A DNA stretch of 64,000 bases from Coxiella endosymbiont of Dermacentor marginatus (lineage in GTDB: Bacteria; Pseudomonadota; Gammaproteobacteria; Coxiellales; Coxiellaceae): NCBI RefSeq assembly GCF_907164955.1, contig NZ_OU015521.1:186001-250000 (forward strand). Reading direction: 5' to 3'. Position numbers and translations under genes: made by a program. The notes beneath the pieces are model-generated. The model made no database searches, had not been told where the DNA came from, and worked only from the letters and a program-made list of their open reading frames with translations. Shown here one piece after another: positions 56,549-64,000 of the stretch; the stretch's first letter is position 1; each line of letters begins with the position of its first letter.

Positions 56549-58387
56549 ATGTGTGGCATTATAGGGGCGATTGCTCAACGTGATGTGGCAGACATTTTAT
56601 TGGAAGGTTTGAACTATTTAGAATACCGTGGTTATGACTCTGCCGGAATCGCCATCCTTCATCCAGAAACTTATAAAATTCAACGATCTCGTATTAAAGG
56701 TAAGGTTCAAGCTCTTGTCAAAAAGCTAGAAAAAAAACCTCTGAAAGGTTACACAGGCATTGCCCATACTCGCTGGGCGACGCATGGAAAACCCACAAAA
56801 AACAATGCTCATCCTCTCTGCTCGAAAAATTCCATTTCCATCGTTCACAACGGTATCATCGAAAATCATGAATTGCTTCGGCAAAAGCTCACAAAATTAG
56901 GCTATGTATTTAAGACAGAAACTGATACAGAAGTAATTGTTCACTTAATTAATTATTACAGTAAAAATAAAAAGGAATTATTACCAGCTATCCGGCAGGC
57001 CACTCAGGAATTAAAGGGAGCTCATGCCTTAGCCATTATTTCCACTATAGAACCCGAAGCATTATATGCGGTTCGCTGTGGCAGCCCTTTAATTATTGGT
57101 CTAGGAATTGGCGAACACTTTATTGCCTCAGATATTAGTGCTTTGCTTTCAGTAACTCAGAAATTTATTTATTTAGAAGAAGGAGATATTGCTAAAATTG
57201 GAATTAATACTGTTTCTATTTACGACCAATCTGGAAAATTAATTGAACGGCCTTCACATACTTCGAAAATTGATTATGATGAGGTGAAAAAAGGGAAATT
57301 CCGTCATTTTATGCAAAAAGAAATTTTCGAGCAGCCACAAGGTGTGCTAGATACGATTTCTGGGCATTTAATAAATAATACAGTAACCCTACAGAGTTAC
57401 AATCATCAAAAAGCAGAATCTATTCTTAGAAGAATAAAACGTCTCCAAATTGTTGCTTGCGGTACAAGTTTTCATGCTGCTTTAGTTGGTCGTTATTGGT
57501 TAGAAGACTTAGCCGGTATTCCTTGTCAAGTGGAAATCGCCAGCGAAAATAGGTATCGCAAAGTAGTAGTAGAACCTAATACTTTATTTATTGCTATATC
57601 TCAATCTGGGGAAACAGCTGATACGTTAGCAGCATTACGCCAAGCAAAGAAATTGGGATATGCTGCAACCTTAGGTATTTGCAATGTTCCAACAAGTTCC
57701 ATAGCTCACGAAACTGACCTAGTTTTTCTTACTCGTGCAGGAATTGAAATCGGTGTTGCAGCTACTAAAACATTTACTACACAATTAGTTTCTTTATTAT
57801 TACTAGTCGCCTTGTTTCAAAGAGAAAATAATGGAAAATGTGAAATTATCATTAATCATTTACGAAATTTACCAGATCTTATAAAAAAAACACTTGATTT
57901 AAGCGCTTCCGTCAAGCAGTTGTCGCAGCATTTTTTGGATAAACAAAATGCTTTATTTCTGGGTCGCGGTGCACTTTTCCCAATCGCTTTAGAAGGCGCT
58001 TTAAAATTAAAAGAAGTTTCCTATATGCATGCAGAAGCTTACCCAGCAGGCGAATTAAAACATGGTCCTTTAGCTTTAATCGATAAAGGCATGCCAGTTA
58101 TCGTCATTGCACCTAATAACCATTTGATTGCAAAGTTAGAATCAAATATACAAGAAGTTCGAGCGCGGGGAGGTGAATTATATATTTTCATAGATGAACA
58201 AATTCCCTGGAAATCCAAAACTTACAATAGCTTAGGCTTAGCTATTCAAATGCCTACTATGGCTGACATAATCGCTCCTATTGCTTATACCGTACCCTTG
58301 CAATTACTAGCCTATTATACGGCTATTTTAAAAGGAACTGATGTTGATCGACCACGCAATTTAGCGAAATCTGTTACGGTAGAATAA
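56549..58387 (+). CDS. glmS: Glutamine--fructose-6-phosphate aminotransferase (isomerizing)
   Basis: Makes glucosamine 6-phosphate for peptidoglycan and LPS. The 612 residues start with MCGIIGAIA, exposing the Cys2 nucleophile after Met removal. The N-terminal glutaminase domain has YRGYDSAGIAI, HTRWATHGKPT and HNGIIENH. Two SIS isomerase domains follow, CGTSFHAALVGRYW and SQSGETADTLAALR (about 298-360) and FLGRGALFPIALEGALKLKE (about 470). The conserved tail DRPRNLAKSVTVE is intact. aaaggaatg lies just upstream of the ATG. Confidence 0.98.
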   Translation: MCGIIGAIAQRDVADILLEGLNYLEYRGYDSAGIAILHPETYKIQRSRIKGKVQALVKKLEKKPLKGYTGIAHTRWATHGKPTKNNAHPLCSKNSISIVHNGIIENHELLRQKLTKLGYVFKTETDTEVIVHLINYYSKNKKELLPAIRQATQELKGAHALAIISTIEPEALYAVRCGSPLIIGLGIGEHFIASDISALLSVTQKFIYLEEGDIAKIGINTVSIYDQSGKLIERPSHTSKIDYDEVKKGKFRHFMQKEIFEQPQGVLDTISGHLINNTVTLQSYNHQKAESILRRIKRLQIVACGTSFHAALVGRYWLEDLAGIPCQVEIASENRYRKVVVEPNTLFIAISQSGETADTLAALRQAKKLGYAATLGICNVPTSSIAHETDLVFLTRAGIEIGVAATKTFTTQLVSLLLLVALFQRENNGKCEIIINHLRNLPDLIKKTLDLSASVKQLSQHFLDKQNALFLGRGALFPIALEGALKLKEVSYMHAEAYPAGELKHGPLALIDKGMPVIVIAPNNHLIAKLESNIQEVRARGGELYIFIDEQIPWKSKTYNSLGLAIQMPTMADIIAPIAYTVPLQLLAYYTAILKGTDVDRPRNLAKSVTVE

Positions 58388-58489
58388 AAATTGCTCTTGG
58401 CCCTAAGTCGCTCTAAAAAATCACTAAGCTCAATTTTCTCAACTGATGTATTAGCTTTTGATGTATTAGCTTTTACAGATTTTCTGTTG

Positions 58490-58742
58490 GTTAAAATTTT
58501 ACCATAAAAGCGGAAGTTATTTGAAACGTTCGGACCTATCTCAAGAAGCTGACCGTAAACTCTTGACTAGGTGTAATCACGAGCATACGTACATATATGA
58601 TAAAGCCTTACTGATCTTTGATGAAATTCAAGAATGCTTTAATATGCATTATCCTAAATAGTTTGCAAATATTTCTAAAGTTCCTTGTTTAGGTATAAAG
58701 CTAGTATATACTAAAGAAGTTTCTGTCCTTGCTCTGTTTTAG
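58490..58742 (+). pseudogene. Relic of an AAA/DUF4143-type ATP-binding protein
   Basis: An open plus-strand stretch reads through KALLIFDEIQECFN near 58608-58646. This is the Walker B signature (LLFFDEIQEC) of the large family of AAA ATPases with a C-terminal DUF4143 domain. The preceding about 40 codons are open and charged (DLSQEADRKLL). A TAG at 58659 stands where a Tyr codon of the family's KYF segment would be expected, and the same frame continues to a TAG at 58740. There is no start, no Walker A and no C-terminal domain, so only a fragment survives. Confidence 0.45.
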
Positions 58743-60579
58743 AAAGATGTATTTCAAAACCCTTTTTACCCGATTAACTTTAGTCTACTTAACTTTAAAT
58801 TGAATTTTTGTATAATGAAGGCATCGGGTCGCTAGAAACTAAGAAGAAGAATCCACTTGACCATGTTTTAGTCTCCTTTGCATTTTTCGTCAAGCTATAC
58901 CCATTTGAGAATGTAAGCAATTAATTACAGACCTCCTTTGGAATTTTTCCATATCGAGTGAAGATACACACGCTAATTCAAAACTACTTAACTAACCTAA
59001 CCAAATTTTCCGTTACCCGAAGCTTGGTCATTTTTAAGAAGAAATTTCCGCTACAAAATGTATTATTGTAGAGTAATCATAACATCACCTGCTTTACGCA
59101 ATACAACTGAATCAATAAAATCTATTATTTTCCAAGATTGATAATCATCGCTGACAAAATCTAATCGATGTAAGGAAAAGATTAAATGATATTAACCTAA
59201 ACAAAAAAAATTTTTAGAGAAATATCACATAAGTCCTTCACCTGATGCTTCTTTTTTATGTAATCATTTGCATCAACAAGTCTTTCCTAAATTTACTACT
59301 ATTTATCAGAAAAAGAGTTCTATCCTTTTCAAAAGGTTGCATACTCATTAATCAAACCTAATTACCGGGTTATAACCTCTTTTTTAAGAGCGAGAAAAAT
59401 TTCACTACTTTTTTAGAAAAAGAATATTCGTGATCTATTGATTAATATTACAATCATTTTTCAAATGATTCGCTTTCTCAAAGCTTAGGAACGATGTTAT
59501 AAAGATTACTTAGAACTTCATCCAGCGAACAGTTAGAGTCATGAGAATATTAGCACCCATAGCTAACACAAATAATCGGTTAGAAAAGAAGTTGAGAAAA
59601 CATAATGCCTATTCACTTATCTTTGCTTGTTTAACTCATTTAGTCCGAAAAGCATATATAATAATTACTGAATAGCTAACAATCAATAGAAGAAGATGCT
59701 ACAAATACCAACAGAACCCAAAAATAAATAATCTTAAAATAAAACAGCAACAATTAAGAGAAATTGGATGCCCATTGATTTTAATCAACATTGCTTTGAT
59801 AGACGATTTATTAATCCACTAAAATAACCACAACTAAAATTAAAACCCTATTTCATCCGTGGGAAGTAAGAAGAGTAAACAATCCATAGTAGTAAGAAAA
59901 ATCAAAAATGAATGGAAGGAAACTACTCAATTCATAAAATCACCACTAATGCAAAAATGAAATGTTTTCATTTTCGGATTTTTCCGTTCAACAACCCCAC
60001 CCGTATTAAAATCTTGTAAATCTTAATAAAATATATAGCGTGATGAAATCAGATATGCGTTGCTTTTTCTGTTTTCAAGTTTCTTTAAAAATAGCCAAGC
60101 ACCCACAGTAAAAATGCATTGGCCAATGAAATTGGCAAAGAAAAATTAAAGCAGTACTGATAAATTCAACCAATTTAAAAACATTGTCTAAATAATAAAT
60201 GCTGTTAATAATCAAACTGATAATAAAGTCAAATAAGATCAGCGATAAAGACAATATTTCGCTTTATATTGATAAAAACTGATATTCATAATCATGCTTA
60301 CGCAATGGAGCTTGCTTGATATGAAGTCGGCAATCCACACTTACTTCTAATGATTAATTAATAAAGATTAAACTATGGATAGCTATTTAATAGCTGACAA
60401 TAAATCACTAAGAAACAACTCCAGTAAACAAATTAAAAATGCTTTTTGCAATCTATACAAATCGGATAAATCCCCTGAAATTGACTAGGGACGGCTTAGC
60501 ATTCTAAAACCGCTTTCACGTGTAATCAAAGATCACAGTTCCGCTCTACTCTAAATACAGAGGGGTTTATGTAAACTTA

Positions 60580-60596
60580 CGATACGAATCGTATCG
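60580..60596. repeat. 17-base palindrome cgatacga-a-tcgtatcg
   Basis: Perfect 8-base arms around a single A, 18 bases beyond the stop of the moeB-like gene. There is no T tract, so it is unlikely to be a rho-independent terminator. It is more likely an old operator or chance. Confidence 0.4.
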
Positions 60597-60613
60597 CTAG
60601 AGTACAGCAGATA

Positions 60614-61720
60614 TTAATAACTTGCTAATGAAGAATCAATACAGTTAATCCAGGCAAGAATACCCCCTTTCAAGCTTGAAACTCGAGTAAACCCACTATC
60701 TTTTAGTAATTGTGCGGCGTAATAACTACGCTGCCCGGACTTGCAATAACAAACGATAAACTTGTTTCTCGGTAACGTTGTTAGAAGCTTATTAAGTTTA
60801 GGTAACGGAATATGCAGACCACCAATATGGCAAATATCCCTTTCATAGAATTCACGCACATCAATTAATAAAATGTCTGCGTTTGATTTTTCTAACCACT
60901 GAGAGAGTGTCTTCACTTCTATTTCCTGAATTTGTGCTTGATCCTTACCTATCGGAAAAAACTCACTGATTGATTCACCTTCAATACAGCATGGACAATG
61001 AGGATTTTTGGGTATAACAAATTCTTTTACCTTCATTGATAAAGCATCAATAGTCAGCAGTCGTCCCGATAGTACTTTTTCTTTGTTTAATAAAATTTTT
61101 ATAGCTTCGGTGGCTTGAATACAACCTAAAATTCCAGGTAATACACCTAGAACACCACCTAATGTACAATTGCCAATAAGTTCCTTTGGTGATAGTGCTT
61201 CATATAAACAACGATAACAGGGACCTTCTTTATAATTGAAGACACTACATTGACCTTGAAATTGGTAAATTCCTGCAAAAATTAGGGGTTTTTTATGTTT
61301 AACACAGACATTATTTAGTAAGTAACGTGTTCGATAATTATCAGTGCAATCGATAATAATCTCAAAATCACGCACTGTTTTTTCTGCGTTATCTTCTCTT
61401 AAGAAGATTTCATAGGTAATTACTTTTAAAGAAGGGTTAAATTGTTCAAGATAATGTTTTGCTTGAACTGCTTTATTCTTACCAATATCATTAGGTGTGA
61501 AAATGACTTGTCTCTGAAGATTCGATATTTCCACTTGATCACCATCAATAATACCCAAAGTACCAATACCTGCTGCTGCTAAATATTGCAATACAGGAGA
61601 ACCCAACCCCCCAGCACCAACACAGAGAATGCGTGAATTAAAGAGACGTACTTGCCCTTTTTGACCGATTAATGGAAAATGGCGAGTATAACGTCTGTTA
61701 TCCATGGAAGTTAGCGCCAT
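60614..61720 (-). CDS. MoeB/ThiF-family adenylyltransferase with C-terminal rhodanese domain
   Basis: E1-like enzyme that adenylates the C-terminal Gly-Gly of a small sulfur carrier (MoaD or ThiS type). The 368 residues have an N-terminal Rossmann domain with ILCVGAGGLGSPVLQY near 31-46, IIDCTDNYRTRYLLN near 127, and two zinc-binding Cys pairs (CYRC; CPCC). A rhodanese domain (about 270-368) follows, with the persulfide-forming Cys326 in YCKSGQRS and the ending LKGGILAW. The fusion joins activation and sulfur supply, as in MoeZ or MOCS3. Whether it serves thiamine or molybdopterin synthesis, or tRNA thiolation, cannot be told; no partner gene is in the window. It starts 6 bases after the polA stop. 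Confidence 0.9.
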   Translation of the reverse strand: MALTSMDNRRYTRHFPLIGQKGQVRLFNSRILCVGAGGLGSPVLQYLAAAGIGTLGIIDGDQVEISNLQRQVIFTPNDIGKNKAVQAKHYLEQFNPSLKVITYEIFLREDNAEKTVRDFEIIIDCTDNYRTRYLLNNVCVKHKKPLIFAGIYQFQGQCSVFNYKEGPCYRCLYEALSPKELIGNCTLGGVLGVLPGILGCIQATEAIKILLNKEKVLSGRLLTIDALSMKVKEFVIPKNPHCPCCIEGESISEFFPIGKDQAQIQEIEVKTLSQWLEKSNADILLIDVREFYERDICHIGGLHIPLPKLNKLLTTLPRNKFIVCYCKSGQRSYYAAQLLKDSGFTRVSSLKGGILAWINCIDSSLASY

Positions 61721-61726
61721 AAAAAC

Positions 61727-64000
61727 CTAATGTGCCTCATCCCAATTATTTCCTACTCCAATATTAACCACTAACGGCACTAAAAGGGATGTGACTTCTT
61801 CCATTTCTTTCTTAATTTTCGGAATAATGCGATTAAGATCTTTATTTGCAACCTCAAAGACAAGCTCATCATGCACCTGAATAATCAAATTGGTATTAAT
61901 GGTACTGTTATTTTTAAGCCAATCATTTAATTTGATCATAGTAATTTTAATGATATCCGCTGCAGTACCCTGTACAGGTGCATTAATTGCAGCGCGTTCG
62001 GAAGCACGGCGGCGCTGAAGATTAGAAGCGTTAATGTCAGGAAGATAGATACGTCGACCAAAAAGGGTTTCTACATAGCCCTGCAAAGAAGCTATAGCAC
62101 GTGTTTTTTTCATATATTCATGAACCTTAGGATAACGTTTAAAGTAAATATCGATGTACTTTTGAGCAAGCTTACGTTCAATACCAAGTTGGTGTCCAAG
62201 ACCAAAACTTGACATACCATATAATAATCCAAAATTAATCGTCTTAGCATGACGACGTTGTTCCGTTGTTACTTGCTCTAATGGTACTTCAAAAATCTCA
62301 GAAGCGGTGGTACTATGAATATCCCATTTTTTTTCAAATGCCTTGATTAATTCGGAGTCTTTGGACATATGAGCAATAATACGTAATTCCACTTGTGAGT
62401 AATCTGCTGAAACGATACAAAAACCCGGTGGTGCAATAAAAGCACGTCGGATTTTTCGACCTTCATCCGTACGGATAGGGATATTTTGCAAATTAGGATT
62501 ATTTGAAGATAAACGTCCTGTAGAGGTAATGGTCTGATTGTATGACGTATGCACCCGACCGGTTAATGAATTCACTTGTTTAGGTAGACGATCGATATAA
62601 GTCGATTTTAATTTACTAAAACTTCGATGCTCCAAAATAACTTTTGGCAAAGGATAATTGCGTGCCAAATCCTGCAATACATTTTCCGCCGTCGACGGCT
62701 GCCCTCCGAGAGTTTTTTTGAATATCGGCAGTTTTAATTCATCGTACAAAATCTTTTGTAATTGTTTCGGTGAGCCGAGATTAAATGCCCGCCCTGCTAA
62801 CTTATAAGCCTCATATTCAAGCTTATTGATACATTGACTCAATTCATCACTTTGTAAGCGCAACATTTGGGTGTCAATTAATACACCATGCCTTTCCATT
62901 TGCATTAGAATAGGTATAAGCGGTATTTCAATTGACTCAAAAACTTTCTTTAAATTTTTTTCTTTTTCGATTAACGACATTAATTTATAATGTAATTGTA
63001 AGATTAGATCCACATTTTCAGCAGCATAGATTGTTGCCTTGTCAATGGGGACTAAATTAAAGGTAATCCGTTTGATGTCCTTCCCCACAATATCTTCAAA
63101 CTTGAGTATTGAACGCCTTAGATAATGTAAAGCTAATGCAGATAAATTATATCGACTACTATTGCTATTTAAAATATAGGATTCCAATTGGATATCATAT
63201 ATTTTTGCTTTGATACTCAAGCCTTCTTTGGCTAACATCTTACTGCCATATTTTACATTTTGACCGATAACTGTTTTTTCTGAATCACCGATAATTGATT
63301 TTAATTGCTGCAGTACCCACTTTTTTTCAAGTTGAACAGGGGCATGAGCGTAATTATGGCCTATAGGAACATAGGCTGCTTTATTAGGTCTAATGGCAAA
63401 TGAAATTCCGACTACGCTCACTTCTACAGCAGAAAAATTATTAGTTTCTATATTAAAAGAAAATTCTTTAGCATCTCTTAATTTTTTTTCCCACTTTTCA
63501 AAAGTTTTTTTACTAACGATGGTAATATAATTAGGATTATCAGAAGATTTAATAGTCTTTTCCATTAAAATCTCCGAGAGCCAGGATTTAAATTCATATT
63601 TGGTAAATAATTCAATTAATTTTCTATTGTCTTTAGATCCCAATTTTAAATCCGTTAGTTTTTCTTCCAAAGGTAGATCAGAAATCACCGTAACTAATTG
63701 ACGTACTAACGGTAATTGATGCAAATGAGCACGAAGGTTTTCACCTACTTTTCCTTTTATTTCATTAGCCTGTTTTTGAATATTTGCAAGGGATCCATAT
63801 TCATTCAACCATTTAGCAGCGGTTTTTGGGCCCACTTTGGGAATGCTTGGAATATTGTCGATTTTATCACCGGTTAAACTTAAATAGTCAACAATTTTTT
63901 CAGGGGGGACGCCAAACTTTTCTACGACACCCGAAGGATCCAAGAAACGATGCGTCATTGTGTTAACTAAAGTAACACGATCACTGACAATTTGTGCTAA
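61727..64000 (-). CDS. polA: DNA polymerase I (5' end beyond the window), proofreading site eroded
   Basis: Repair and Okazaki-fragment polymerase. The frame continues past 64000: the codons before Met (63958) match the family (LVNTMTHRFLDP), so that Met is internal. The visible part holds the end of the 5'-nuclease domain (SLTGDKIDNIPSIPKVGPKTA), the 3'-5' exonuclease-fold domain and a complete polymerase domain. The latter has motif A VSADYSQVELRI, motif B RRHAKTINFGLLYG and motif C QVHDELVFEV, and ends GNNWDEAH. In the exonuclease domain the E. coli catalytic residues Asp355, Asp424 and Asp501 are replaced by Asn (63452-63454), Gly (63245-63247) and Asn (63014-63016); only Glu357 remains. 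Proofreading is therefore predicted to be lost while polymerisation is intact. Confidence 0.97.
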   Translation of the reverse strand, partial: LAQIVSDRVTLVNTMTHRFLDPSGVVEKFGVPPEKIVDYLSLTGDKIDNIPSIPKVGPKTAAKWLNEYGSLANIQKQANEIKGKVGENLRAHLHQLPLVRQLVTVISDLPLEEKLTDLKLGSKDNRKLIELFTKYEFKSWLSEILMEKTIKSSDNPNYITIVSKKTFEKWEKKLRDAKEFSFNIETNNFSAVEVSVVGISFAIRPNKAAYVPIGHNYAHAPVQLEKKWVLQQLKSIIGDSEKTVIGQNVKYGSKMLAKEGLSIKAKIYDIQLESYILNSNSSRYNLSALALHYLRRSILKFEDIVGKDIKRITFNLVPIDKATIYAAENVDLILQLHYKLMSLIEKEKNLKKVFESIEIPLIPILMQMERHGVLIDTQMLRLQSDELSQCINKLEYEAYKLAGRAFNLGSPKQLQKILYDELKLPIFKKTLGGQPSTAENVLQDLARNYPLPKVILEHRSFSKLKSTYIDRLPKQVNSLTGRVHTSYNQTITSTGRLSSNNPNLQNIPIRTDEGRKIRRAFIAPPGFCIVSADYSQVELRIIAHMSKDSELIKAFEKKWDIHSTTASEIFEVPLEQVTTEQRRHAKTINFGLLYGMSSFGLGHQLGIERKLAQKYIDIYFKRYPKVHEYMKKTRAIASLQGYVETLFGRRIYLPDINASNLQRRRASERAAINAPVQGTAADIIKITMIKLNDWLKNNSTINTNLIIQVHDELVFEVANKDLNRIIPKIKKEMEEVTSLLVPLVVNIGVGNNWDEAH

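Larger units (their letters stand above)
58388..60613. other. 2.2-kb gene desert between glmS and the moeB-like gene
   Basis: AT-rich, with one recognisable relic near its left end (58490-58742) and a 17-base palindrome near its right end (60580-60596). Nothing else could be assigned. Confidence 0.5.

Overview
The window looks like part of the chromosome of a gammaproteobacterium in the Coxiellaceae, most likely a Coxiella-like endosymbiont of an arthropod such as a tick. This is an inference from memory, since no database search was possible. The grounds are: strongly AT-rich DNA (about one third G+C by eye); gammaproteobacterial proteins throughout; neighbourhoods such as metG-rnfB-nth, glmS next to tkt-gap...fba, and a 552-residue GroEL ending in a Gly/Met tail; and low coding density. 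The 44 protein genes cover about 43.5 kb of 64 kb (about 68%). They are separated by long AT-rich gaps of up to 2.8 kb that contain relics of at least one or two genes. That is the pattern of a host-restricted genome in mid-decay. No insertion sequence, prophage, CRISPR array or secretion island is intact.

Layout. 0-7 kb: rpoD (its frame is open to the left edge), a CAU tRNA, the rimB-rimK pair, then a decayed stretch with a 7-copy 8-bp tandem repeat and a small zinc-finger gene. 6.6-11.8 kb (minus): surE, ftsB, eno, kdsA, pyrG. 12.4-17 kb: dcd-mrp divergent from metG-rnfB-nth. 17.8-28 kb: pyrC-rnt, sodB-dapB, convergent groES-groEL behind a sigma-32 promoter, then acnA. 27.8-35.2 kb: accB-accC, a phosphoserine-phosphatase-like gene, purM-purN, ihfB. 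35.2-40.7 kb: a diaA relic, a DolP-like lipoprotein, an M50 protease, and rplM-rpsI-sspA. 40.7-46.4 kb: a 2.8-kb wasteland, then feoA-feoB-feoC behind a Fur box. 46.8-50.8 kb: a two-gene ABC transporter and engB. 51.7-58.4 kb: fba, gap, tkt and glmS, with pgk and pyk apparently deleted. 58.4-64 kb: another gene desert with an ATPase relic, a MoeB/ThiF-rhodanese fusion, and polA running off the right edge.

Together the genes describe a cell that keeps transcription and translation, chaperones, nucleotide synthesis (pyrC, pyrG, purM, purN, dcd), fatty-acid initiation (accBC), lysine/peptidoglycan and amino-sugar supply (dapB, glmS), KDO synthesis (kdsA), ferrous iron uptake, Fe-superoxide dismutase, and parts of glycolysis, the pentose-phosphate pathway and the TCA cycle. 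I found no clear novel multi-gene system. The strongest unusual signals are: a DNA polymerase I whose proofreading site has lost three of its four catalytic carboxylates while the polymerase motifs are intact; the missing pgk/pyk segment; the decaying diaA beside an intact dolP-like gene; an orphan RnfB; and several long inverted or tandem repeats in the gaps.
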